Of a stretch of 64,000 bases of DNA, positions 18,428 to 26,805 are shown one piece after another. A program made the translations under genes and the position numbers. Positions within the stretch are counted from its first letter, which is position 1, and the number at the start of each line of letters is the position of its first letter. The notes below the pieces were generated by a model. The model was not told where the DNA came from, made no database searches, and worked only from the letters and a program-made list of their open reading frames with translations. This DNA comes from Agromyces bracchium (GTDB taxonomy: Bacteria > Actinomycetota > Actinomycetes > Actinomycetales > Microbacteriaceae), in the NCBI RefSeq assembly GCF_009709675.1, contig NZ_WMLB01000011.1, forward strand, positions 1-64,000, read 5' to 3'.

Positions 18428-19522
18428 GTGAACCTCAAGCGTTTCGCCGCGCCTGCCGTCATCGCCATGACGGCGGCCCTCGCGCTCAGCTCCTGCGCCG
18501 CGAACGAGGGCGGCTCGGGCGAGCCCGCCGCCTCCGAGTCGACGCTCTCGGGCAACCTGGTCGGTGCCGGCGCGTCGTCGCAGGACTCGGCCCAGCAGGC
18601 GTGGATCGCCGGCTTCCAGACCGCGAACCCCGACGTGACCATCGACTACGACCCCTCGGGCTCCGGCGCCGGTCGCGACACGTTCCTCTCGGGCGCCAGC
18701 GACTACGCGGGCTCCGACCGTGCGTTCAACGACGAGGAGATCGCCGCGGGCGGCTTCGAGAAGTGCGCACCCGACACCAGCGTCGTCGAGCTCCCGCTCT
18801 ACATCTCGCCGATCGCCGTCATCTTCAACCTCGAGGGCGTCGACACGCTGAACCTCGACGCGGCCACGATCGCCGGCATCTTCGCGGGCACGATCACGAA
18901 CTGGAACGACCCGGCGATCGCCGCCACGAACGAGGGCGTCGAGCTCCCCGACCAGGCCATCACCCCGGTCCACCGTTCGGACGACTCGGGCACCACCGAG
19001 AACTTCACCGAGTACCTCGGTGCGGCTGCGCCCGACGTCTGGACCTACGAGGCCGACGGCGTGTGGCCGTTCGAGGGCGGCGAGGGCGCACAGGGCACCT
19101 CGGGCGTCGTCGACGCCGTGACCAACGGCACCGGCACCATCGGCTACGCCGACGCCTCGCGCGCCGGTGACCTCGGCACCGTCGCGGTCCAGGTCGGCGA
19201 CGAGTTCGTCGAGTACTCGCCCGAGGCCGCTGCCGCCATCGTGGACGCCTCGCCGTTCGTCGAGGGCCGTGACGAGCACGACCTCGCGATCGAGCTCGAC
19301 CGCACCTCGGAGGAGGCCGGCGTCTACCCGATCGTCCTCGTGAGCTACCTCATCGCCTGCCAGGAGTACGCCGAGCCCGAGAACGTCGAGCTCGTGAAGG
19401 CGTACCTCTCGTACATGGCCAGCGCCGAGGGCCAGGACGTCGCGGCCGAGTCGGCCGGTTCCGCTCCGATCTCCGACTCGCTCCGCGAGCAGGTCACCGC
19501 GGCGATCGACTCGATCCAGTAG
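18428..19522 (+). CDS. pstS: Phosphate-binding lipoprotein PstS, copy 2
   Basis: 364-residue paralogue of the preceding gene. Lipobox ALALSSC with Cys at residue 23. It carries the same phosphate-contact motifs (LVGAGASSQDSAQQAW, SGSGAGRDTFLSGASD, YAGSDRAFN, HRSDDSGTTENFTEYL). GTG at 18428 follows GGAAGGG. Codon choice is more uniformly GC-ending than in copy 1, as expected for a highly expressed gene. It directly precedes pstCAB but is separated from it by a strong hairpin, so it is probably made in excess over the permease. Confidence 0.97.
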   Translation: MNLKRFAAPAVIAMTAALALSSCAANEGGSGEPAASESTLSGNLVGAGASSQDSAQQAWIAGFQTANPDVTIDYDPSGSGAGRDTFLSGASDYAGSDRAFNDEEIAAGGFEKCAPDTSVVELPLYISPIAVIFNLEGVDTLNLDAATIAGIFAGTITNWNDPAIAATNEGVELPDQAITPVHRSDDSGTTENFTEYLGAAAPDVWTYEADGVWPFEGGEGAQGTSGVVDAVTNGTGTIGYADASRAGDLGTVAVQVGDEFVEYSPEAAAAIVDASPFVEGRDEHDLAIELDRTSEEAGVYPIVLVSYLIACQEYAEPENVELVKAYLSYMASAEGQDVAAESAGSAPISDSLREQVTAAIDSIQ

Positions 19523-19529
19523 GTGGTTC

Positions 19530-19570
19530 GTGCCCGGCCCCGGTAGCGTCAGCACACCGGGGCCGGGCAC
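19530..19570 (+). terminator. Hairpin between pstS2 and pstC (attenuator)
   Basis: GTGCCCGGCCCCGGT (19530-19544) pairs perfectly with ACCGGGGCCGGGCAC (19556-19570), a 15-bp stem with an 11-base loop. It starts eight bases after the pstS2 stop and lies before pstC in the same direction. It should act as a partial terminator or 3' mRNA stabiliser that leaves pstS more abundant than pstCAB. Confidence 0.8.
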
Positions 19571-19609
19571 GGCCATGTCCCATGCACCATTGACCGGAGG
19601 ATCCTCCAG

Positions 19610-20548
19610 ATGACCACCGCAGCCGCGCCGATCCGGGCGAAGCAGCGCCCAGGCGACCGCGTCTTCTCCAAGTCGGCGGTCTTCGCCGGCTCGATGATCC
19701 TCGTCACGCTCGCCGCGGTCGCGACGTTCCTCATCGTCCAGAGCATCCCCGCCCTGTTCGCCGACGGCGAGGATGCTTCGATCCTCGACTCGAACTTCTG
19801 GGCCTACGTCGGCCCCCTCGTGTTCGGCACGATCTGGGCCGCCGCGCTCGCACTGCTCATCGCCCTGCCGATCTCGATCGGCATCGCGCTCTTCATCTCG
19901 CACTACGCACCCCGCCGGCTCGCGTCGGTGCTGGGCTACGTCGTCGACCTCCTGGCCGCCGTGCCGTCGGTCGTGTTCGGCCTCTGGGGCATCGGCGTGC
20001 TGGCCCCCGCCGTCCAGCCGCTCTACTCCTGGCTCGTGGACAACCTCGGCTGGTTCCCGCTGTTCGCCGGCCCGGTCTCGGGTACCGGCCGCACCATCCT
20101 CACCGCGGCCCTCGTGCTCGCCGTCATGATCATCCCGATCATCACCGCGATCTCGCGCGAGGTCTTCCTCCAGACCCCGGTCCTCCACGAGGAGGCCGCG
20201 CTCGCGCTCGGCGCCACCAGGTGGGAGATGATCCGCACGGCGGTCCTTCCGTTCGGTCGCCCCGGCATCATCTCGGCCGCCGTGCTCGGCCTCGGCCGCG
20301 CGCTCGGCGAGACGATGGCGGTCGCCATGGTCCTCTCGGCGACCGGTGCGGTCACGTTCCAGCTGCTCACGTCGGTCAACCCGTCGACGATCGCCGCGAA
20401 CATCGCCCTGAGCTTCCCCGAGGCGTACGGCATCAACGTCAACGTCCTCATCGCGACGGGCCTCATCCTCTTCATCGTCACCTTCGCGGTGAACGCGATC
20501 GCCCGCTGGATCGTCGCTCGCCGTGCCGAGTTCTCGGGAGCGAACTGA
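19610..20548 (+). CDS. pstC: Phosphate ABC transporter permease PstC
   Basis: 312-residue inner-membrane permease of the Pst system with six predicted transmembrane helices (for example FAGSMILVTLAAVATFLIVQ, FGTIWAAALALLIALPISI, VLLSYVVDL-type mid segments and LIATGLILFIVTFAVNAIA). The ATPase-contact loop is in EEAALALGATRWEMIRTAV. It pairs with PstA as a heterodimer around the translocation path. ATG at 19610 has CGGAGG upstream. The stop shares one base with the pstA start (TGATG). Confidence 0.96.
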   Translation: MTTAAAPIRAKQRPGDRVFSKSAVFAGSMILVTLAAVATFLIVQSIPALFADGEDASILDSNFWAYVGPLVFGTIWAAALALLIALPISIGIALFISHYAPRRLASVLGYVVDLLAAVPSVVFGLWGIGVLAPAVQPLYSWLVDNLGWFPLFAGPVSGTGRTILTAALVLAVMIIPIITAISREVFLQTPVLHEEAALALGATRWEMIRTAVLPFGRPGIISAAVLGLGRALGETMAVAMVLSATGAVTFQLLTSVNPSTIAANIALSFPEAYGINVNVLIATGLILFIVTFAVNAIARWIVARRAEFSGAN

Positions 20549-21648
20549 TGACCACGACGATCACCCCTCCCGAGACCCGCGGCCCCGCCGCGGCCCCGGT
20601 CAGCAACTCGCTGACCGCGGGCAAGCTGCCCAACGGGGCCTCCTGGATGGTGCTGGGCGGAAGCGTCCTCGTCTCGGCCGGCCTCTTCGGCGTCATCGCC
20701 TTCAGCGGCGCCGAGTTCAACTGGGTCGGCACGTTCGTCGTCGCCGCACTCGTCTACGTCGTGACGATCACGCTCCTCTCGCGCATCGTCGAGGGGTCGC
20801 GGCGCGCCACCGACCGCTTCGTGACCGCGCTGGTCACGGGGGCGTTCCTGCTCGCGATGATCCCGCTGATCTCGCTCTCGATCACGGTCGTGACCTTCGG
20901 CCTCAACCGCTTCGACGCCGAGTTCTTCTCGTACTCGATGCGGAACGTCACGGGCGAGGGCGGCGGCGCCCTGCACGCCATCGTCGGCACCGTCCTCATG
21001 ACCGGCACCGCGGCCCTGATCTCGATCCCGATCGGCCTGATGACCTCGATCTACCTCGTCGAGTACGGGCGCGGCCGTCTCGCCCGGGGCATCACGTTCC
21101 TCGTCGACGTCATGACCGGTATCCCGTCGATCGTCGCCGGCCTCTTCGCGTACGCGCTCTTCGCGATCTTCTGGGGCCCTGGCACGCGGACCGGCATCGC
21201 CGGTGCGGTCGCGCTCGCGGTCCTGATGATCCCCGTCGTCGTGCGGTCGAGCGAGGAGATGCTGCGCCTGGTCCCCGTCGAGCTGCGCGAGGCCGCGTAC
21301 GCCCTCGGCGTGCCGAAGTGGCTGACGATCGTGAAGGTCGTGCTGCCCACCTCGATCGCCGGCATCACGACGGGCATCATGCTCGCGATCGCTCGCGTCA
21401 TCGGCGAGACCGCGCCGCTGCTCATCGCGGCCGGCTTCACGAACAGCATGAACTACGACATGACCGAGGGGCGCATGCAGTCGCTCCCGGTGTTCGTCTA
21501 CACCCAGTACGCCAACCAGGGGAACCCGCCCGAGGCGTACCTCGACCGCGCGTGGGCGGCCGCCCTCACGCTCATCCTCATCGTCATGGTGCTGAACCTC
21601 GTCGCCCGACTCGTCGCGCGGTTCTTCGCCCCCAAGTACGGTCGCTGA
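20548..21648 (+). CDS. pstA: Phosphate ABC transporter permease PstA
   Basis: 366-residue second permease subunit. A soluble N-terminal ~30 residues is followed by two extra helices and then the six-helix core; the coupling loop reads LREAAYALGVPKWLTIVKVV. The N-terminal extension of about 60 residues is longer than in E. coli PstA but usual for actinobacteria. The ATG at 20548 overlaps the pstC stop by one base, so translation is coupled. pstB follows 19 bases later with AAGGA before its start. Confidence 0.96.
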   Translation: MTTTITPPETRGPAAAPVSNSLTAGKLPNGASWMVLGGSVLVSAGLFGVIAFSGAEFNWVGTFVVAALVYVVTITLLSRIVEGSRRATDRFVTALVTGAFLLAMIPLISLSITVVTFGLNRFDAEFFSYSMRNVTGEGGGALHAIVGTVLMTGTAALISIPIGLMTSIYLVEYGRGRLARGITFLVDVMTGIPSIVAGLFAYALFAIFWGPGTRTGIAGAVALAVLMIPVVVRSSEEMLRLVPVELREAAYALGVPKWLTIVKVVLPTSIAGITTGIMLAIARVIGETAPLLIAAGFTNSMNYDMTEGRMQSLPVFVYTQYANQGNPPEAYLDRAWAAALTLILIVMVLNLVARLVARFFAPKYGR

Positions 21649-21667
21649 CCCCCAGTAAGGAAACAGA

Positions 21668-22447
21668 GTGTCCAAGCGCATCGAAGTCCGAGACCTGAAC
21701 GTCTACTACGGCAAGTTCCTCGCCGTGGAGGGCGTCTCGCTCGAGATCGAGCCCCGGAGCGTCACCGCGTTCATCGGCCCGTCGGGCTGCGGCAAGTCGA
21801 CGTTCCTCCGCACCCTGAACCGCATGCACGAGGTCATCCCCGGTGCGCGCGTCGAGGGCGAGGTGCTGATCGACGGCAACAACCTCTACGACCCCGAGGT
21901 CGACCCCGTGCTCGTCCGCCGCCAGGTGGGCATGGTGTTCCAGCGTCCGAACCCGTTCCCGACGATGTCGATCAAGGAGAACGTGCTCGCGGGCGTCAAG
22001 CTCAACAACAAGCGGATCTCGAAGTCCGACGCCGACGACCTCGTCGAGTCCTCGCTCCAGGGCGCGAACCTCTGGAACGAGGTCAAGGACCGGCTCGACC
22101 GTCCCGGTTCGGGTCTCTCGGGAGGCCAGCAGCAGCGTCTCTGCATCGCGCGCGCGATCGCGGTCTCGCCCGAGGTGATCCTGATGGACGAGCCGTGCTC
22201 GGCGCTCGACCCGATCTCGACCCTGGCGATCGAGGACCTCATCGAGGAGCTCAAGCAGGAGTACACGATCGTGATCGTGACCCACAACATGCAGCAGGCC
22301 TCGCGTGTCTCCGACAAGACGGCGTTCTTCAACATCGCCGGCACCGGCAAGCCCGGCAAGCTCATCGAGTACGACGAGACGACGACGATCTTCTCGAACC
22401 CGTCCGAGAAGGCCACGGAGGACTACGTCTCCGGCCGCTTCGGCTGA
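21668..22447 (+). CDS. pstB: Phosphate ABC transporter ATPase PstB
   Basis: 259-residue ABC ATPase that powers phosphate import. Walker A is GPSGCGKST near residue 39, the ABC signature is [17 protein letters not shown] near residue 148, Walker B is [13 protein letters not shown] with the catalytic Glu, and the switch His is in [23 protein letters not shown] at the C-terminus is a PstB family ending. GTG at 21668 follows AAGGA. It is the last gene of the pst cluster and is followed by a hairpin. Confidence 0.97.
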   Translation: MSKRIEVRDLNVYYGKFLAVEGVSLEIEPRSVTAFIGPSGCGKSTFLRTLNRMHEVIPGARVEGEVLIDGNNLYDPEVDPVLVRRQVGMVFQRPNPFPTMSIKENVLAGVKLNNKRISKSDADDLVESSLQGANLWNEVKDRLDRPGSGLSGGQQQRLCIARAIAVSPEVILMDEPCSALDPISTLAIEDLIEELKQEYTIVIVTHNMQQASRVSDKTAFFNIAGTGKPGKLIEYDETTTIFSNPSEKATEDYVSGRFG

Positions 22448-22476
22448 TCATCGCCCGATCCTCGATCGACGGTGTC

Positions 22477-22507
22477 ACGGCCCGGTCCCCGCGCGGGGCC
22501 GGGCCGT
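22477..22507 (+). terminator. Terminator hairpin after pstB
   Basis: ACGGCCCGGTCCCC (22477-22490) pairs with GGGGCCGGGCCGT (22495-22507), a 13-bp GC stem with one bulged T and a 4-base loop. It lies between pstB and the converging PabC-like gene. Confidence 0.8.
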
Positions 22508-22533
22508 CGTCGTCCGTGCCGGCGGGTCCGCCT

Positions 22534-23421
22534 TCAGTCGCGCGGGCTGAGCAGGTATGCGTTCAGCGCGGCGGTCTCGTCCGCGTCGACGGGGAGCGGG
22601 GCACCGTCGAGCTCGGCGATCGGGGCGGCCATGCGAACGCTCGACACCAGCCACGCGGCATCCGCTCGCCTAAGCTCGTCGAGCGTCAGGTCGCGATAGC
22701 CGACCGCGCGCCCCTGTGCCTCGAGGTGGGCGAAGATGCTGCGCTGGGTCGTGCCGTGCAGGATGCCGGCGGCCGGCGGCGTCGTGACGAACTCGTCGCC
22801 GAGCCGCGCGATCAGGCTCGACGTGGGGCCTTCGAGTACGAACCCGTCGGAGGAGACGAACAGCGCGTCGTCGGCGCCACGGCGCTTGGCCTCGCGGATC
22901 GCGGCCATGTTCGCCGCGTAGCTCAGGGTCTTCGCGCCGAGGAGCAGCCACGGCGCCCGCTCCCCCGCGCCGCGGGCGACGCCGCGGTCGAGGCTGACGA
23001 CGCGGATGCCGCGCTCCCGCGCCGCGGCGAAGTCGGCGCCCGGCGTGACGTGCACCCATCCCGTGGGGGTGGTGCCCGGGTCGACGCCGCGGCTGAGCGC
23101 GATCTTCAGGGCGAACTCGCCCTCGGCGGGCACCCGCTCGGCGGCGCGTCGGATGACGAGGCGCCACTGCTCGGGGTTCGGCTCGGGCAGCTCCGTGAGG
23201 CGCGCGGAATTCGCCAGGCGTGCGAGGTGCGGTCCGACCTCCTGGACGTGGCCGTCGATCACGGCGAGGGTCTCGAAGATCCCGTCGCCGCGGTGCGGCG
23301 CGAGGTCGTTCACGGCGAGCGCGCCGGAGCCCGGCTCGATCTCGCGGAAGGACGCCTCGAGGAACTCGGGTGACGCATCGACGGGCAGGGGGTCGACGAG
23401 GAACGAGACGGTGTCGGCCAT
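22534..23421 (-). CDS. pabC: Class IV PLP aminotransferase, aminodeoxychorismate lyase-like
   Basis: 295-residue fold-type IV PLP enzyme. The PLP lysine is in LLLGAKTLSYAANMAAIREA (Lys near residue 170), with the usual ADDALFVSSDGFVLEGPTSS following and HRGDGIFETLAVIDG at the N-terminus. These fit 4-amino-4-deoxychorismate lyase (PabC, p-aminobenzoate for folate) better than branched-chain aminotransferase, though D-amino acid aminotransferase cannot be ruled out. No pabAB genes are near. ATG at 23421 has TAGCAT six bases upstream. Confidence 0.8.
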   Translation of the reverse strand: MADTVSFLVDPLPVDASPEFLEASFREIEPGSGALAVNDLAPHRGDGIFETLAVIDGHVQEVGPHLARLANSARLTELPEPNPEQWRLVIRRAAERVPAEGEFALKIALSRGVDPGTTPTGWVHVTPGADFAAARERGIRVVSLDRGVARGAGERAPWLLLGAKTLSYAANMAAIREAKRRGADDALFVSSDGFVLEGPTSSLIARLGDEFVTTPPAAGILHGTTQRSIFAHLEAQGRAVGYRDLTLDELRRADAAWLVSSVRMAAPIAELDGAPLPVDADETAALNAYLLSPRD

Positions 23422-23427
23422 GCTCCG

Positions 23428-23433
23428 ATGCTA
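23428..23433 (-). promoter_or_regulatory. -10 hexamer TAGCAT for pabC-like gene
   Basis: Minus-strand TAGCAT, six bases, then ATG, the same leaderless spacing as cysS and ispDF. Confidence 0.55.
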
Positions 23434-23616
23434 CGCCGGGTGAGCGCCGGGGCAGGGAAATGGCCGGCCGCAGAACGCCTCTCGGCGCGAGGCCGCTCGG
23501 AGCGGCGAATATTGGAGCCCGGGGTTACTGCGACCGGCCACGAACAGTCTAAACGAGGTCGCTGGCGGGTCTATTCCCGCGATCGGCCGGCGCTCGGCCC
23601 GCGCCGGCTCGTGCGC

Positions 23617-24255
23617 TCAATCGAGGCTGTCGTGCCGCCAGAGTCGCGCGCACGCGGCCAGCTCCTCAGCCAGCGACGAGAGCCGGAGCGCGCGCTGGGT
23701 GAGGATGCCCGGACGATCCGGGTGCGCAGCGTCCGCGGCATCCGCGTCATCGGCGAGGCTCGCGAAGCCCGCCGCCGCGACCCGGCAGAACGCCGTCGCA
23801 CGCTCGAGCGCCGCCGCGAAGTCGCCCGCGAACACGCCGCGCAGGATCGTGTCGGCGAGTTCGCGCACCTCGGCCGGGCCCGCCGGCGTCGGTGCGCCGG
23901 CGACGACCTGGTCGATCGTGTGCGAGACCTCGGTGCCGCGCTGGAAGGCGAGGCTCACGCCCTGCGCGTCCTGTCGGATCATGGTGCGCAGCAGGTAGAT
24001 GCGCCACAGCGCACCCGGCAGGCTCTTCGGCGAGGCCTGCGACCACAGCTCGGCGATCGCGTCGATGCCGTGCTCGTCGGTGTACGACACCAGCCGGGCG
24101 ACGACCTCGGGGTCGGGGTCGTCCCGCACGCGTGAGAGGACCGCCGCCGCCGTGTCATGTGCGACGCGGCTCACATACGCCGGGTCCTCAGCGCCGAGGT
24201 ACCCCTCGAACATGCGAGGCGGGAAGCGCGTCGGACGGTGGAATTCTGCGGTCAT
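23617..24255 (-). CDS. Conserved actinobacterial protein of unknown function
   Basis: 212-residue soluble, mostly helical protein. The N-terminus RPTRFPPRMFEGYLGAED and the segment SYTDEHGIDAIAELWSQAS are distinctive. I recall near relatives in Microbacteriaceae, sometimes labelled as an RNA polymerase beta subunit, which this sequence does not support. No catalytic motif or membrane span is seen. ATG at 24255 has TATCGT seven bases upstream. The low-GC HNH gene lies upstream in the same direction, 111 bases away. Confidence 0.7.
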   Translation of the reverse strand: MTAEFHRPTRFPPRMFEGYLGAEDPAYVSRVAHDTAAAVLSRVRDDPDPEVVARLVSYTDEHGIDAIAELWSQASPKSLPGALWRIYLLRTMIRQDAQGVSLAFQRGTEVSHTIDQVVAGAPTPAGPAEVRELADTILRGVFAGDFAAALERATAFCRVAAAGFASLADDADAADAAHPDRPGILTQRALRLSSLAEELAACARLWRHDSLD

Positions 24256-24262
24256 CGCGGAC

Positions 24263-24268
24263 ACGATA
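24263..24268 (-). promoter_or_regulatory. -10 hexamer TATCGT for the 212-residue protein gene
   Basis: Minus-strand TATCGT lies seven bases before the ATG at 24255, supporting that start over a GTG three codons upstream. Confidence 0.45.
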
Positions 24269-24366
24269 CCCCGGCGGCCCGGGAACCGCCCCGAGTTCCG
24301 CGTTCGGCGGAATGGTCGCCGGCCTACTTGCACGACCGTTCGAATCGACGGGAGCAGGATCGAGCC

Positions 24367-24867
24367 TCAGCGGTACTCCTCCGCGATGTAGGCGGCCACC
24401 TCCGCCTGCAAGCGGAGCCGCATCGCCGACCGCCAATCCGATCCCATCCGCGCATAGGTGATGACCGCATGACAGTTCCGACAGCGGACATCGCACTTCG
24501 CGATCTCCGCGGCCACCCGCGCCAGCGCGTGGCCGCCTTGGGCGAGTCGCATCACCTCCGCTCCCTTGTCGGCGCCGTCTCGGTGATCGAAGTCGAGCAC
24601 CCGGATATCGGATTCCCCGCAGTCGATGCACGGATGGGTAATCAGATGTCGACCGACGAATTCCAACGCACGACTTCTCCGTTCCCCCTTCGCAGCGACG
24701 ATGCGACGTACGTGCGAATCTCGATTCTTCGCATAGTAGGCGCGTGCCTTGTCGCGATTGCAGTCTCGGCAGATCGACTGGAGCCCGTCTCGAGATGCGG
24801 ATCGACGGTTGAATTCTGACGTTGGCCTAGACTGCATGCAGCGGCCGCATCGTTTCGATCGCGTCAT
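24367..24867 (-). CDS. HNH-type zinc-finger endonuclease-like protein
   Basis: 166-residue protein with two cysteine clusters. The N-terminal zinc-ribbon-like pair is CGRCMQSRPTSEF with CRDCN. The C-terminal HNH-type core is HPCIDCGESDIRVLDFDHRD, then CDVRCRNCHAVITYAR. These match small standalone HNH nucleases found in actinobacteria and phages; targets are unknown. Its GC content is visibly lower (roughly 58% by eye) than the flanking genes, a sign of transfer. The ATG at 24867 is four bases from the 5' end of the divergent tRNA gene, so its promoter and leader must lie over the tRNA or be absent. Confidence 0.75.
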   Translation of the reverse strand: MTRSKRCGRCMQSRPTSEFNRRSASRDGLQSICRDCNRDKARAYYAKNRDSHVRRIVAAKGERRSRALEFVGRHLITHPCIDCGESDIRVLDFDHRDGADKGAEVMRLAQGGHALARVAAEIAKCDVRCRNCHAVITYARMGSDWRSAMRLRLQAEVAAYIAEEYR

Positions 24868-24870
24868 TTT

Positions 24871-24945
24871 GCCCCCGTAGCTCAGAGGAAGAGCAGCTGA
24901 CTTTTAATCAGCGGGTCGGGATGTCGGAATTCCCCGGGGGCACCA
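24871..24945 (+). tRNA. tRNA-Lys (anticodon TTT), atypical T-arm
   Basis: Folds as a cloverleaf with CCA encoded. Acceptor GCCCCCG/CGGGGGC, D-stem GCTC/GAGC, anticodon stem GCTGA/TCAGC with loop CTTTTAA (anticodon TTT at 24903-24905), discriminator A. The T-arm is unusual: the loop reads GTCGGAA instead of TTCRANN, so T54 and A58 are both G, and the 53-61 closing pair is T-T. A normal 5-base variable loop is assumed. It may be a working but unusual tRNA or a decaying one. Confidence 0.8.
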
Positions 24946-25026
24946 CGTACCCCCTCACCTCGTCGCCGATTCATGCCGCCGTGCGTCCATCCGTCACAGA
25001 TGCCACGCTACTGACACCCTCCGTCA

Positions 25027-26481
25027 TCACGGCGCGAGCCGCGGCATCCCGAGCCCGAACTCGCGCCGGAGCGCGCTCGCGGCCGCGTGCCAGCCGGCGA
25101 GACCGTGCACGCCCGGGCCGGGCGGCGTGGAGGCCGAGGCGAGGTAGACGCCCGCGAGCGGTGTGCGCCACGGGTCCGGCGAGAGCACCGGGCGGCGCAC
25201 GAGCTGCGCGAGCGACGGGGCTCCCGACGCGATGTCGCCGCCGATGTAGTTCGCGTTCTCGGACTGCATCTGCGCGGCCGAACGCGACGACGTCGCCAGC
25301 ACGAGGTCGCGGAAGCCCGGCGCGAAGCGCTCGATCTGCCGGGTGACCGCCTCGGTGGGGTCGAGCGTCGACCCGGCCGGCACGTGCGTGTACGTCCAGA
25401 GCACGTGCCGCCCCGCGGGGGCGCGCGAGTCGTCGAGCGTCGACGGCTGCGACACCAGCACGTACGGTGACGACGGATGGCGCCCCCGCGCGACATCTCG
25501 CTCGCCCGCGGCGATCTCCTCCCGCGTGCCGCCGAGGTGCAGGGTGCCGGCTCGCGCGAGGTCGTGGTTCGCCCAGGGCACGGGCCCGGCGAGCGCGAAG
25601 TCGACCTTCGCCGCGGCGTTGCCGTACCGGAATCCGCGGAGCGCCCGTCGGTAGCGCGCCGGCAGCCGGTCGCCGGCGAGGCGCGCGAGCGCGCGCGGGG
25701 TCAGGTCGAGCAGGACGGCACGGGCGGGCGGCAGCGCCCCGAGGTCGTCGACCGCGGCATCCGTCACCACTTCGCCGCCGTGCGCGACGAGATCGGCGAC
25801 CAGTGCGTCGACGATCGCGCCGCTGCCGCCGACGGGGATCGGCCAGCCGCGCGCATGGGCGTGCATCGTGAGCACGAGACCCGCGCCCGAGGTCCCGATG
25901 CTCGGCAGCGGGCGGATCGCGTGCGCCGCGACGCCGGTGAGCATCGCGGGGGCCGCCTCGTCGCGGAATCGCACGTTCCACGCGGGCGTGCCCTGCTCGA
26001 GCGCCCGCAGGCCGAAGCGGGCGGCGACGAGCGGATGCCGCGGCACGCGCACGAGCGTCGACCCCGTGAACTCGGTCACGGCCTCCTCGTGCGCGACGAG
26101 CGGTGAGATGAGGCGCCGGTACGCGCGGCCGTCGCGGCCGAGGCCGTCGACCGTGCGGTCGAGGTCGTGCCAGGCGAGGCCCGCGCGCCCGCCGTCGAGC
26201 GGGTGCCCGAAGGAGAGTTCGGGAACGCGGAGCTCGATGCGCCGCTCGAGCCCGAACGCGCGGAAGAAGGGCGACGCGAGCGCCATCGGGTGCACGGCCG
26301 AGCACACGTCGTGGCGGAAGCCGGGGAGCGTGAGCTCCGCCGTCCGGGCGCCGCCGCCGGGCTCGGGCGCCGCCTCGACCACGCGCACGGACAGGCCCGC
26401 GCGTGCGAGGGTCACCGCAGCGGCGAGCCCGTTGGGGCCCGCTCCCACGACGATCGCGTCGACGGCGTCACTCCGGGCCAT
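25027..26481 (-). CDS. CrtI-like FAD-dependent oxidoreductase (phytoene desaturase family)
   Basis: 484-residue flavoprotein. The N-terminal dinucleotide fold is clear (VDAIVVGAGPNGLAAAVTLA at residue 8, VRVVEAAPEPGGGARTAEL), and the C-terminal FAD-binding segment is GVYLASASTPPGPGVHGLAG. This is the distant phytoene dehydrogenase/NAD(P)-binding protein group rather than a proven carotenoid enzyme, and no other crt genes are near. ATG at 26481 has GGGGAGG five bases upstream; longer frames are not supported. It lies 80 bases downstream of the convergent tRNA. Confidence 0.85.
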   Translation of the reverse strand: MARSDAVDAIVVGAGPNGLAAAVTLARAGLSVRVVEAAPEPGGGARTAELTLPGFRHDVCSAVHPMALASPFFRAFGLERRIELRVPELSFGHPLDGGRAGLAWHDLDRTVDGLGRDGRAYRRLISPLVAHEEAVTEFTGSTLVRVPRHPLVAARFGLRALEQGTPAWNVRFRDEAAPAMLTGVAAHAIRPLPSIGTSGAGLVLTMHAHARGWPIPVGGSGAIVDALVADLVAHGGEVVTDAAVDDLGALPPARAVLLDLTPRALARLAGDRLPARYRRALRGFRYGNAAAKVDFALAGPVPWANHDLARAGTLHLGGTREEIAAGERDVARGRHPSSPYVLVSQPSTLDDSRAPAGRHVLWTYTHVPAGSTLDPTEAVTRQIERFAPGFRDLVLATSSRSAAQMQSENANYIGGDIASGAPSLAQLVRRPVLSPDPWRTPLAGVYLASASTPPGPGVHGLAGWHAAASALRREFGLGMPRLAP

Positions 26482-26805
26482 CCGACCTCCCCGTCCGCGA
26501 GCGGGCGTGCGCCGCGAGCGGGCGTGCTCCGCGGTCGGCACCATGATGCCACGCGAACCGGGCATCGCCGATGAGCGGCGGATCAGGCGGCGGACCGGGG
26601 CACCGCCGTGGGGGACCGGAGACGTGCTGGGCTCCGATGCCCCGACGCGGCGGCTCCTCCCCAGGTGTCCCCTTCCGCACTGCCACGTGCGGTGGACCGA
26701 GCGTACGTCCACGGCACGACGCTGGGAACACCCTCGAAGTGGGGGCTGGACATCCGACCGGACAGACCGGACCGATCGACCCGGCTGCGCCGGAGACTCG
26801 CCCGC
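26482..26805. other. 324-bp intergenic region, nothing assigned
   Basis: Gap between the CrtI-like gene start and the end of the LLM oxidoreductase gene, both on the minus strand. Besides the ribosome binding site of the CrtI-like gene at its edge, I see only short GC-rich direct repeats (GACCGGA, GACCGAT near 26758-26780). An open frame crossing it is an out-of-frame shadow of the LLM gene. A promoter for the CrtI-like gene must lie here, but I cannot place it. Confidence 0.5.

Noticed and set aside
24809-24833. TTGAAT...TAGACT as the tRNA-Lys promoter
   Set aside because: The 13-base spacing is too short and the site is inside the HNH coding region; too weak to call.
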